A stretch of DNA of 64,000 nucleotides from contig NZ_QKTX01000001.1 in NCBI RefSeq assembly GCF_003253485.1, forward strand, positions 248,001-312,000. Direction: 5' to 3'. Shown piece after piece: positions 30,301-37,685 of the stretch (the stretch's first letter is position 1; every line of letters begins with the position of its first letter). A program made the position numbers and the translations under genes. The notes below the pieces were generated by a model. The model ran no database searches. It had not been told where the DNA came from and saw only the letters and a program-made list of their open reading frames with translations. Origin of the DNA: Algoriphagus aquaeductus (lineage in GTDB: Bacteria > Bacteroidota > Bacteroidia > Cytophagales > Cyclobacteriaceae).

Positions 30301-30535
30301 AGCTAAATCTTAACTTGGCTCCGGGCGCCACCCGAATGGAATAATTCCCGTCCAGATCGGTGACTGTACCGGTGGTCGTGCCCATAATTAACACATTGAC
30401 GCCTGGAAGGCTTTCGCCTGAGTTAGCGTCCGTTACCTTTCCGCTTACTTCTAGTTCCCCTTGTGCATAACCCGTCCGGATTAGTAAGGAGAAAAGCAAA
30501 AGCAGCAGGATACGTTGAAAGTCAAAGTACTTCAT
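27359..30535 (-). CDS. SusC/RagA-family TonB-dependent outer membrane transporter
   Basis: 1058 residues from ATG at 30535 (MKYFDFQRILLLLLFS), where the signal peptide begins; the frame runs on to 30610 without a better start. Order: signal peptide ending GYAQ, CarboxypepD_reg-like domain (VSGKVTDANSGESLPGVNV), TonB box-like segment, plug domain (AEPLYIIDGVIRN, DIESFQVLKDAAATAIYGARG, the SusC signature), and a 22-strand barrel ending in LLGINVNF with C-terminal phenylalanine. It is divergent from the HTCS gene, and a TAnnTTTG -7 element lies about 73 bases upstream. It imports the locus substrate across the outer membrane with TonB/ExbBD energy. Confidence 0.95.
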   Translation of the reverse strand: MKYFDFQRILLLLLFSLLIRTGYAQGELEVSGKVTDANSGESLPGVNVLIMGTTTGTVTDLDGNYSIRVAPGAKLRFSYIGYATREYTIAAQSKLDIALQLDSQNLNEVLVIGYGEQSRETLTSAVSKVDQRVLENVPFANAASAMQGTVSGVRVQTTTGQPGAAPRVIVRGGTSINNPNGAEPLYIIDGVIRNNMNDINPDDIESFQVLKDAAATAIYGARGSNGVVIITTKTGKAGKTSVSYRYNFGVSEMWNQYEMASARDYIYFNRTGIMRLAEKNPGQLFRLNQANGFGIGNNLNNNTAFTPQYLTPENEHKLKEGWQSMPDPVDPTKTIIFDEVNWQDILFRKATSQNHYVQVSGGSEKARFDMGIGYLNSEGVAINTDFKRFTVRMNGDVEVNKKLSVYGRLNFTNSSNKQVFSENELFQRALGLPPTAKLRYEDGTLAPGQNRSIGNPLYHLSRSQAFNSTNRLTLSAGGVYQILPELTFEPIASLYFVQGTFNDFQKSFFNTPTQFVDSRAASFNNTLYWQKQFDGVFTYSKSLGAHNFQAKVGGSYYDRQNYAASASGRGAASDLIPTLNASAEPTGVSSSHSQQRIIGFFGRVNYDFDKKYLFSLSARQDGASNLGANNYWGFFPGVSAGWNLHKEEFWSSIPKQVSSLKLRASYGVNGNIGNLSDFHAQGLYSVGSRYNNGAAIQNNRMANQDLRWERSKTLDIGLDMGLLANKVTIVFDYYNRVTDDLLTNLELPQSTGFSSILTNLGSLRNKGVELEVNATLVQKNDFSWTTSVVAARNLNTIVQLPENNNENNRIGGVLVFDPLLGQYIWKGGLQEGGRLGDLFAYQQLNVYATDEEARSAPLDLLVPGNDKRKFGGDVNWADLDKNDTIDSRDRVYAGNIFPKFTGGFHNTFNYKRLSLTVRTDFALGHTIYHLTRATFNGQYQGDIGMLQETTQSWQNQGDQTQFPRYMWADQLAQNNSFRGSTFYHEKGDYLALREVTLAYNLPQSILKPLRIPSVRAYFTGTNLHYFTNYTGLNPEEGGTDSGRYPIPRSFLLGINVNF

Positions 30536-30607
30536 GCTTTTTTTGGAGTTTATTGTGATTGGTGAATTTGCCAGACTTTCTTCCCAATAAGTGGAAAAAA
30601 ACCTGGT

Positions 30608-30615
30608 CAAACCTA
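30608..30615 (-). promoter_or_regulatory. Candidate -7 element of the susC promoter
   Basis: The minus strand reads TAGGTTTG, a full match to the Bacteroidota -7 consensus TAnnTTTG, about 73 bases before the susC ATG. No TTG lies at the usual -33 spacing. A TACCCAT element (30631-30637) occupies that region instead, which suits an activator-dependent promoter. Confidence 0.5.
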
Positions 30616-30662
30616 GCTAGAGGCTCCAAAATGGGTAGGGGAGAAAAATCCGGAAATCGGTA

Positions 30663-30740
30663 GGTAATGGTCTGTTAAGGGAGATGAAAATCCGTATTTA
30701 TGGGTAATAAAGTCCGAACTTCGTTGGGACTACCATTACC
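30663..30740. promoter_or_regulatory. Nested inverted repeats in the susC/HTCS intergenic region
   Basis: Perfect 9-base arms GGTAATGGT (30663-30671) and ACCATTACC (30732-30740) flank a second imperfect palindrome, AGTCCGAAC-TTC-GTTGGGACT (30711-30731). The segment also contains ATGGGTAAT (30700-30708). This is a likely binding region for the AraC-type output domain of the HTCS, controlling susC and possibly itself. The protein-site link is inference. Confidence 0.5.
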
Positions 30741-30777
30741 CTAGTCGGATTACTGATTACTTTTACCATTGAAAGCC

Positions 30778-33700
30778 ATGCAGGAGATAGTAAAAGGTTC
30801 AATTATTTTCAAACAAAGATTCATTTTCAAGGGGATCTTTATGGTCCTGTTTTGGGCAGGGGGGGCATTTTCGGCTTGGACTCAGTCATCTAAGCCGGAA
30901 GAAAGCAATTCTTCTTTACCCCTTAAGTTTGCTCATTACTCAGGAAAAAGCGGCCTTCCCCAAAACTCCGTGCTGGCCATCTTTCAAGACAAAACCGGAT
31001 TTATCTGGATGGGTACAGATGATGGGTTGGCCCGATTTGACGGTTACCAGTTTCAGGTTTTTCGACACCTTCCCGGAAATTCTACTTCCATTCACAATAA
31101 TGTCATCCGGGCGATTATTGCTGATCCTGCGGGCAATCTTTGGATAGGTACTGAAGGGGGAGGTATCTCCATATTCAATCCTAAAAATGAAGTATTCTAT
31201 AATCTGGCAAATCTGTCTCATGCCACCCTTGATTTAGGAACTTCCAAAATTTCCAGTTTGCTGATTGATAATCAGAATCAGATTTGGGTAGGAACCAATG
31301 GAAATGGTTTGTTTAAAATATCACTTGATTTCTCTGTGTTAAGTGGTCCTGATTCTTATCAAGATAAAATTAAGGTCAATTCTTTTAATTCAGGAAATGC
31401 AAATTTGCAGGATGATAAGATCTGGAATGTCTATCAGGACAAAAAAGGAAACCTCTGGATTGGAACTCTAGAAGGCGGAGTGTATATCCTTCCTGCTGGG
31501 GAAAATAAGCCTAGAAAACTTGAACTCTATTATAATGGGATGGCTGTTTCTTCGATAAAAAGCTTCTACGAAGACCAGCAGGGCAACTTTTGGATAGGAA
31601 CTGAAAAGCAAGGACTATTTTACCAACCCTCAGGCAAGTCTGAATTTCAGCAAGTTTTTTTACCGGAAAAACGAAAGAGTTTTCAACAAAAAGAACTTAA
31701 TGTCACCAGCATTCAGGAGGACCTTCAGGGCAATCTCTGGATCGGAACCTTAGGAAGAGGATTGTATATCCTAAACCCGAAATCGAGGGAAATTTTTCAT
31801 TTTGAAGATGATCCAAGTGATCCATATAGTTTAAATGGAAATTCTGTTTATACCCAATTCCGGGATCGGGCTGGAAATATATGGTTGGGAATGTATTCTG
31901 GAGAGGGATTAAACAAAGTATCTCCTTCCTTACAGCAGTTTGAACATATCCGCTATGATCCAGATTTGCAAAGAGGATTATCCGGTAAAATGGTCAAATC
32001 GATTCTGAAAGATCGATCCGGTAATCTTTGGATAGGATTGTTTAATGGAGGCCTCAACTTTCTTCCGGCAAATTCCTCACAGTTTACCTACTTTTCTGCG
32101 GAAGGACGCGGGTTCCTTTCCCACAACCATGTTCAGTCAATTTTTCAACGAACCAATGGAGAAATTTGGATTGGAACAGACGGAGGTGGGATTACAGTTT
32201 ATAATCCGGAGACAAAAAAAGCTTCATATCTTAAATACGATCCTGCCCAAAAGCTCTCATTGAGTAAAAATGAAGTATGGGCCATGGCGGAAGATAAAAA
32301 CGGACAAATCTGGATTGGAACTGCCAATGGAGGAGGCCTCAATCAATATGATCCCCAAACTGGGAGGATTCAACATTATGTGAACCAGCCCGGCCAATCC
32401 AATAGCATCTTATTCAACGATGTGAGAGCGTTGTTGGTAGATTCTAAAAATAACCTTTGGGTAGGAACGTATGGGGGTGGATTGAGTAGGATGGATTTGG
32501 CAAAAAGAGAGTTTCAGCATTTTGTCCATGGCAATGCCTTGTATCCTCAAATAAGTCACAATATCATTACTTCCATTTTGGAGGATAATAAGGGGTTTAT
32601 TTGGGTAGGAACTTTTGGTGGAGGACTACAGCGGATCAATCCCCTGACTGATAGCGTTCACGTACTTAGAGAAAAAGATGGTTTGCCCTCTGATATTGTC
32701 AAGGCGATCTTGGAAGATAATCAGGGACAGCTTTGGATCAGTACAGTCAACGGCCTTTCTGCCTTGGATCCGGTCAACCTGACTTTTCGAAACTATAAGG
32801 AGGAGGACGGACTTCAGTCTGATGAGTTTAATCTGGGCTCTGCATTTAAGGACAAAGACGGGAGACTATATTTTGGGGGAATAAATGGATTCAATTCTTT
32901 TTTCCCGGATAGGATAGAACCTTATCCAACTCCGAAAGCACCTGTCCTTACTGGGCTTAAGGTACTAAACCAAAAAGTAACTCCGGGTGAGCTTTGGGAT
33001 GGAAAAATTATTTTAGAGAGGTCTATAACCTTTTTAGATGAAGTACAATTAGAAATAGATCAAAATTCCTTTGAGTTTGAATTTAGTTCATTAGAGTACC
33101 TTTCTCAGGAGAAAATTCACTTTGAATATCAACTCATCGGCTATGATCCTGATTGGATCAAAACGAACTCTCAGCGTAGGTTTGCTAATTATTCCAACTT
33201 GCCCCCCGGCACTTACCAATTCAGGATTCGGGCTGCTTACGAAGGAGATGTCCAGTATTCCCCCATTCGTGAAGTTAAAGTGCTGGTTCATCCACCTTGG
33301 TTTCGGTCACCGATTGCCTTTTGGGTTTATTTTATTCTTCTCATTGGTCTAGCCTATTCTGTCAAATCTTTTGTTTCTTGGAGAATTAAGTTGCGAAATG
33401 ACCTTCGTTTCGAAAGACTTGAAAAGGAGAAGCAGGAAGAAGTCAATCAGTTGAAATTGAGGTTTTTTACGAATGTTTCTCATGAACTTCGGACACCTTT
33501 GATGCTCATCAAGTCTCCTCTGGAGAGACTGGTCCAACGATTGGACTTGCCTCAGGATGTTCAAAGGCAGTTAGACTCCATTCATGCCAATTCAGCCCGA
33601 CTGTTAAGGCTGATCAATCAGCTTTTAGATTTCAGAAAACAGGAAACAGGCCATCTGAAGCTTGCGGTTAAGAAAGTGCAGTTACGTTCGTTTTTGACTC

Positions 33701-35052
33701 AAATCAAGGAATCTTTCGACGTGATCGCTGAACAACGTAACATAGAATTTTCCTTGAATCTTGGCGAGAATCTTCCCGACCATGTTTGGATGGATCCTGA
33801 TCAGATGGAAAAAGTTTTTTATAATCTGATTTTTAACGCTTTTAAGTTTACTCCTGATTATGGGAAAATTAGCATTGGTGCAGTGCTCGGAAGCTTTGGT
33901 TCTGAGAAGGAGAGTCTGATTCCGGGCGTATGCTTTCAGGTAGAGGACAATGGAAGAGGAATACCCAATGATCAATTAGATCGAGTTTTTGACCGATTTT
34001 TCCAAGTAAAAGAAAAAGGCATTTCCCAAACTGCAGGAACCGGAATCGGTCTGGCACTTTCTAAAAATCTAGTGGAGTTTCATAAAGGACAAATAAGAGT
34101 ACAAAGTATCCCTAATGAAAAAACAGTTTTCCAGGTAAATATGAGGTTGGGATTTGACCACTTCGAGAAGCACGAATTGACTGATGAGGATCCGTCTCAG
34201 GTGGAAAGTGAATGGGTAAAGACAGAAGTAGCCAGACTAAGTCTTCATTCAGGTACCTCCCCAATTAAAGAAAAAGAAAAAATGAAAAGGATTATTAGAG
34301 AGAGGCCGATGATTCTTTTAGTTGAAGACAATCCGGAGCTTTTGGAGCTGTTAGAATCTGTTATGGAAAGTTATTTCAATGTTGTAACTGCTGCAAATGG
34401 AAAAGAGGCTTTGGATATATTGTCCAATCAGGCGGTAGATTTTATCATTTCTGATGTAATGATGCCAGAAATGGATGGGGTCGAATTGTGCGCGCGCGTC
34501 AAAGGAAGTATTCAGCTTAGTCATATCCCTTTTATTTTGCTCACTGCCAAAAGCTCGCATGAACATCAATTACACGGATACGAAGCAGGTGCTGACGATT
34601 ATATTCCCAAACCTTTCAACTTGGATTTATTAGTCCTCAAGGTGAAAAACCTATTGGACACCCGAGAAAAAATCCATCTTCAATTTAAATCCTCTCCAGA
34701 CTTGGGCCTTCATCTTAAAATAGGAAATTCCTCAGATGAAAAGTTTATTAAAAAGGCTATGGATGTAGTGGAAGCCAATTTGGAATCAGAAAACTTTGGT
34801 ATTCAGGATTTGGTAACCGAATTGGGGGTCAGCAGAACCTTACTTTTTGAGAAGTTCAAGTCGCTGCTTGGTCATACTCCAAATGAATTTATCCAAACGA
34901 TCAAATTAAAATATGCCGCGCAGTGGATCAGGAAAAGTGATTTGAAAATCAATGAAATAGCATTCAAAGTTGGGTATTCGGATCCTAAATATTTTTCCAA
35001 AATTTTCCAGAAACAATTTGGGATGAGTCCTTCCCAATTTAAAAAGTCCTGA
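30778..35052 (+). CDS. Hybrid two-component system (HTCS) sensor-regulator
   Basis: 1424 residues from ATG at 30778; a TTG three codons earlier is also possible. One polypeptide holds a whole phosphorelay: signal/anchor segment (about 20-40), two seven-bladed Reg_prop propellers (fourteen W-I-G-T-type blade motifs, from FIWMGTDDG to RLYFGGINGF), a Y_Y_Y domain, one transmembrane helix (about 845-868), HisKA with the phospho-accepting His902 in SHELRTP, a HATPase domain with DNGRG and GTGIGLAL boxes, a receiver domain with Asp1226 (SDVMMPEMDG), and a C-terminal AraC-type double helix-turn-helix. HTCS proteins bind a glycan breakdown product in the periplasm and activate the neighbouring susCD locus. 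The divergent position next to susC supports this. Confidence 0.95.
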   Translation: MQEIVKGSIIFKQRFIFKGIFMVLFWAGGAFSAWTQSSKPEESNSSLPLKFAHYSGKSGLPQNSVLAIFQDKTGFIWMGTDDGLARFDGYQFQVFRHLPGNSTSIHNNVIRAIIADPAGNLWIGTEGGGISIFNPKNEVFYNLANLSHATLDLGTSKISSLLIDNQNQIWVGTNGNGLFKISLDFSVLSGPDSYQDKIKVNSFNSGNANLQDDKIWNVYQDKKGNLWIGTLEGGVYILPAGENKPRKLELYYNGMAVSSIKSFYEDQQGNFWIGTEKQGLFYQPSGKSEFQQVFLPEKRKSFQQKELNVTSIQEDLQGNLWIGTLGRGLYILNPKSREIFHFEDDPSDPYSLNGNSVYTQFRDRAGNIWLGMYSGEGLNKVSPSLQQFEHIRYDPDLQRGLSGKMVKSILKDRSGNLWIGLFNGGLNFLPANSSQFTYFSAEGRGFLSHNHVQSIFQRTNGEIWIGTDGGGITVYNPETKKASYLKYDPAQKLSLSKNEVWAMAEDKNGQIWIGTANGGGLNQYDPQTGRIQHYVNQPGQSNSILFNDVRALLVDSKNNLWVGTYGGGLSRMDLAKREFQHFVHGNALYPQISHNIITSILEDNKGFIWVGTFGGGLQRINPLTDSVHVLREKDGLPSDIVKAILEDNQGQLWISTVNGLSALDPVNLTFRNYKEEDGLQSDEFNLGSAFKDKDGRLYFGGINGFNSFFPDRIEPYPTPKAPVLTGLKVLNQKVTPGELWDGKIILERSITFLDEVQLEIDQNSFEFEFSSLEYLSQEKIHFEYQLIGYDPDWIKTNSQRRFANYSNLPPGTYQFRIRAAYEGDVQYSPIREVKVLVHPPWFRSPIAFWVYFILLIGLAYSVKSFVSWRIKLRNDLRFERLEKEKQEEVNQLKLRFFTNVSHELRTPLMLIKSPLERLVQRLDLPQDVQRQLDSIHANSARLLRLINQLLDFRKQETGHLKLAVKKVQLRSFLTQIKESFDVIAEQRNIEFSLNLGENLPDHVWMDPDQMEKVFYNLIFNAFKFTPDYGKISIGAVLGSFGSEKESLIPGVCFQVEDNGRGIPNDQLDRVFDRFFQVKEKGISQTAGTGIGLALSKNLVEFHKGQIRVQSIPNEKTVFQVNMRLGFDHFEKHELTDEDPSQVESEWVKTEVARLSLHSGTSPIKEKEKMKRIIRERPMILLVEDNPELLELLESVMESYFNVVTAANGKEALDILSNQAVDFIISDVMMPEMDGVELCARVKGSIQLSHIPFILLTAKSSHEHQLHGYEAGADDYIPKPFNLDLLVLKVKNLLDTREKIHLQFKSSPDLGLHLKIGNSSDEKFIKKAMDVVEANLESENFGIQDLVTELGVSRTLLFEKFKSLLGHTPNEFIQTIKLKYAAQWIRKSDLKINEIAFKVGYSDPKYFSKIFQKQFGMSPSQFKKS

Positions 35053-35066
35053 TTTTTTCAGGTTTT
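35048..35066 (+). terminator. Weak hairpin at the HTCS stop codon
   Basis: CCTGA (35048-35052) pairs with TCAGG (35058-35062) around a T5 loop and is followed by TTTT. The stem is only five base pairs and overlaps the stop codon, so its activity as a terminator is doubtful. Confidence 0.3.
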
Positions 35067-35230
35067 ATAAATGGGTATATCCACTTTCTAACCAGTAGGA
35101 ATAGCTGGCTTATGAAATTTATCGAAAAGGTTGAAATCAGAAATCCTTCGGTCATCTGTCTTCAGACCCATTTATCAAAGAAGATTTGGCCGATGGTGCA
35201 ATGGTGAAAATTCATATTTTTTAAATTTTA

Positions 35231-35246
35231 GGTAAAAATTACCCAT
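35231..35246 (+). promoter_or_regulatory. Palindrome GGTAA-AAA-TTACC overlapping ATTACCCAT
   Basis: A perfect palindrome with an AAA centre (35231-35243). It is overlapped by ATTACCCAT (35238-35246), which also occurs on the minus strand at 30708-30700 upstream of susC. The distance to the -7 box is 81 bases here and 85 at susC, and the orientation relative to transcription is the same. It may be a shared operator of the HTCS. Confidence 0.45.
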
Positions 35247-35305
35247 TCTTCTCGGAGATTTTTTTTCCATTTGAATTTCTGGCCCGATCAATTGAACAGC
35301 GGCAC

Positions 35306-35334
35306 TTGAAAAACCAATTACTCTTCTAGATTTG
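35306..35334 (+). promoter_or_regulatory. Promoter of the DUF1080-Gfo/Idh operon
   Basis: TTG (35306-35308), 18 bases, then TAGATTTG (35327-35334), matching the Bacteroidota housekeeping consensus. The start codon is 28 bases downstream. Confidence 0.65.
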
Positions 35335-35362
35335 TACATCTGCCAGCTAGATATCCAAATCC

Positions 35363-36025
35363 ATGAAGAAACCTGTGATCATCTCGATTTTTACTTCTGT
35401 TTTTTTCCTCGTTTATGGCCATAGCCTTGCTCAGGAAAGCGGATATGTTTCCCTTTTCAACGGAAAAAATCTTGACGGTTGGGTGGGAAATAAAGAATCC
35501 TATCAGGCCAAAGACGGGATGATTGTCATCGAGACCAAAGGAGGAGGAGGGGGAAACCTATTTACTGAAAAGGAATACGGGAATTTCATTCTTCGATTCG
35601 AATTTCAACTCACACCCGGTGCCAATAATGGCCTTGGAATCCATGCACCACTTGAAGGGGACGCAGCTTACGTGGGAAAAGAGCTCCAGATTTTGGACAA
35701 TGAGCATGAGAAATACGCCAAACTGGAAACTTATCAATACCATGGTTCGGTCTATGGGGTCATGCCTGCCAAACGAGGCTTCCTTAAACCCACCGGCGAG
35801 TGGAATCAGCAGGAAGTCATCGTCGAGCATCCCAAAATAAAAATCATCCTTAACGGAACTACAATCCTCGAGGGAGATTACCTCGAGTCCAGCAAAAACG
35901 GAACCTTGGACAAAAAAGATCATCCCGGATTGCAGCGAAGTAGCGGGCATATTGGCTTTCTAGGCCATGGGGATGTGGTCCATTTCCGAAATATCCGAAT
36001 CAAAGAATTACCTAACGCTCAATAA
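35363..36025 (+). CDS. Secreted DUF1080 (3-keto-disaccharide hydrolase family) protein
   Basis: 220 residues: signal peptide (to about A24), then one concanavalin-like beta-sandwich of the DUF1080 / 3-keto-disaccharide hydrolase family (GYVSLFNGKNLDGW at the start, NGLGIHAP in the middle, GHIGFLGHGDVVHFRNIRI at the end). Characterised members of this Pfam family hydrolyse glycosides whose sugar has been oxidised at C3. It forms an operon with the oxidoreductase starting 14 bases downstream, the expected partner for generating 3-keto sugars. The periplasmic location is inferred from the signal peptide. The native substrate is unknown. Confidence 0.85.
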   Translation: MKKPVIISIFTSVFFLVYGHSLAQESGYVSLFNGKNLDGWVGNKESYQAKDGMIVIETKGGGGGNLFTEKEYGNFILRFEFQLTPGANNGLGIHAPLEGDAAYVGKELQILDNEHEKYAKLETYQYHGSVYGVMPAKRGFLKPTGEWNQQEVIVEHPKIKIILNGTTILEGDYLESSKNGTLDKKDHPGLQRSSGHIGFLGHGDVVHFRNIRIKELPNAQ

Positions 36026-36039
36026 TAAACCCCAACCTG

Positions 36040-37389
36040 ATGAAGAGAAATTTTCAGATCATCGATCGAAGGGACTTTCTGAAAAAGTCCATCCTAGGTG
36101 CCGCCGGATTGGCATTGGCACCTTCACTTTTGGCAAAAGCCCAAGCAGCCGGACGTCTCCGGACTGCTCATATTGGACTAGGTGCGATGGGAATGGAGGA
36201 CTTGAAAGCAATCGCCTCTCATGAGCTTGTCGATGTGGTCGCGCTCTGTGATGTAGATAGCAAGGCGCTACAGGGGGCAAGAGCTTTATACCCGAAAGCG
36301 AAAATATATCCCGACTATCGAGTGATGCTAAAGGATATGGAAAATGAGATCGATGCGGTGATCGTATCCACCCCTGATCATACCCATGCTCCAGCTTCCC
36401 TCATGGCGATGAAAATGGATAAGCCGGTGTATTGCCAAAAACCGCTTACCCATCATGTGACCGAGGCTCGGGAAATGAAAGCGCTAGCTGCTGAGAAAAA
36501 ATTGGTGACTCAAATGGGAATCCAAGTCCATTCTTTCTATGATTACAAATTAGCTACCCTGTTGATTCAGTCGGGAATAATCGGGAAAGTTCATACCGTG
36601 AGAGCTTGGTCTCCTAAAAACTGGGGGACTGATAAGCCGACCCCTATGGGAAGTGACGCTGTTCCGGAAAATTTGGACTGGAATCTCTGGCTGGGTACAG
36701 CTCCCAATCGTCCATACAAAGAAGGGGAGTATCACCCCGGCAATTGGAGAAAGGTATTGGATTTTGGATGCGGCACGCTAGGCGATATGGGAGTACATAT
36801 TTTTGATACGCCATACAATGCGCTCCAGCTCGATGTCCCACGCACCATTATAAACATTTGCAGGAAACCTACCGGATTTGGATTTCCGGAGAATAACATC
36901 GTCACTTACGAGTTTCCTCAGACTCCCTATACCACCGAGACACTCAAGTGGGTATGGTATGACGGACCAGGAGCTCCGGCAGATCATGAAGACCTGAAGT
37001 TGCCCAACGGGGATGCCCTTCCGGATCAGGGTGCGATGTTTTTGGGAGAAAAAGGAAGATTGCTTTTGCCTCACTTCCAGCAGCTTCCGAGATTGATCGT
37101 GGATGGTCAATATCAAAGTTTTGATGTCGCCCCGTTTAATTTGGGTGCACCAGTCAAGGACTACGAGGGTGAAAGCAAAAAGCACTACCACCAGTTTGTG
37201 GATGCCTGCCTGGGCAAAGACGAATGTTCTGCACCCTTTGAATACTCTGCCCGATTGACTGAAACCATTTTGTTGGGTGTGATTGCGGGACGTTTTCCCA
37301 ACGAAACCCTGCATTGGGATAGTAAAAAAGCCCGATTTGCTGAGAAAAAGGCAAATAAGTACCTCGGTGGAAAATATCGAAAGTTTTAA
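36040..37389 (+). CDS. Tat-exported Gfo/Idh/MocA-family oxidoreductase
   Basis: 449 residues. A twin-arginine signal (DRRDFLKKS followed by a hydrophobic run and AKAQAAG cleavage region) precedes a Rossmann domain with HIGLGAMG (NAD(P)-binding glycine motif, about residues 44-51) and the family's PVYCQKPLTHHV segment (about 132-143) with the conserved EKP-like lysine. The C-terminal alpha/beta substrate domain begins near residue 165. Export as a folded, cofactor-loaded protein is expected. The pairing with a DUF1080 hydrolase suggests oxidation or reduction of a sugar at C3 in the periplasm. A GH109-type glycosidase is the alternative, but I do not see enough to favour it. Confidence 0.87.
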   Translation: MKRNFQIIDRRDFLKKSILGAAGLALAPSLLAKAQAAGRLRTAHIGLGAMGMEDLKAIASHELVDVVALCDVDSKALQGARALYPKAKIYPDYRVMLKDMENEIDAVIVSTPDHTHAPASLMAMKMDKPVYCQKPLTHHVTEAREMKALAAEKKLVTQMGIQVHSFYDYKLATLLIQSGIIGKVHTVRAWSPKNWGTDKPTPMGSDAVPENLDWNLWLGTAPNRPYKEGEYHPGNWRKVLDFGCGTLGDMGVHIFDTPYNALQLDVPRTIINICRKPTGFGFPENNIVTYEFPQTPYTTETLKWVWYDGPGAPADHEDLKLPNGDALPDQGAMFLGEKGRLLLPHFQQLPRLIVDGQYQSFDVAPFNLGAPVKDYEGESKKHYHQFVDACLGKDECSAPFEYSARLTETILLGVIAGRFPNETLHWDSKKARFAEKKANKYLGGKYRKF

Positions 37390-37451
37390 GCTAGTAGCAA
37401 GAAGCTAGTGAGGAAGCGAGAGACAAGAAAAAAGAGACAGGAAGCGAGAAT
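37389..37451 (+). repeat. Purine-rich 7-bp-periodic repeat after the Gfo/Idh gene
   Basis: Nine heptamers in register from the stop codon onward: AGCTAGT, AGCAAGA, AGCTAGT, GAGGAAG, CGAGAGA, CAAGAAA, AAAGAGA, CAGGAAG, CGAGAAT. The first and third are identical, and the fourth/fifth pair resembles the eighth/ninth pair, giving a higher-order 28-base period. Confidence 0.65.
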
Positions 37452-37520
37452 TAATTAGCCATCTTGGAATGGAGAACGGGGGACAAAATTCCAACTGCTC
37501 CCTAAACACTGCCTGTTGAT

Positions 37521-37625
37521 TCGTCCGCTGGCGAACAAAAATGTTCGAGAATTTTGTGGTTCGATTTCTCAAAAATGGCCCCTGGAGCGATTCTAGGGGC
37601 TTTTTTATTGGCATAATACTGGGAG
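37521..37625 (+). promoter_or_regulatory. Conserved upstream module, possible sigma-54-type promoter (copy 2)
   Basis: TTCG-N8-CGAAC-N6-GTTCG (37521-37547), in which CGAACA-AAAA-TGTTCG is a perfect palindrome, then 62 bases, then TTGGCATAATACTGGG with the GG at 37610-37611. The alignment with 7151-7255 runs through AAAAATG(C/G)CC and a hairpin ending ten bases before the GG in both. The permease ATG is 76 bases after the GG. Confidence 0.5.
37578..37606 (+). terminator. Hairpin with T6 tract, terminator-like, inside the upstream module
   Basis: GCCCCT (37578-37583) pairs with AGGGGC (37595-37600) and is followed by TTTTTT. It could end the DUF1080-Gfo/Idh transcript about 190 bases after its stop. 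A differently sequenced hairpin sits at the equivalent position of the other module copy, so it may be part of the promoter architecture instead. Confidence 0.5.
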
Positions 37626-37685
37626 CTTTGGGGAAGAAAAAATGGATGTGAAAAGTTTTATTCTTTACTAAGCCAACGTTTTACC

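Larger units (their letters stand above)
35053..35362 (+). other. Gene-free stretch carrying regulatory elements for the DUF1080 operon
   Basis: 310 bases without a convincing ORF. It contains three ATGGGT/ACCCAT copies (35071, 35166, 35241), the palindrome GGTAAAAATTACC (35231-35243) and a consensus promoter at 35306-35334. I see no RNA gene or repeat of other kinds. Confidence 0.6.

Noticed and set aside
36040-37389. Gfo/Idh protein as a GH109 alpha-N-acetylgalactosaminidase.
   Set aside because: A Tat signal and Rossmann motif are shared by both groups; nothing visible favours GH109, and the DUF1080 partner points to a 3-keto route. Not excluded.
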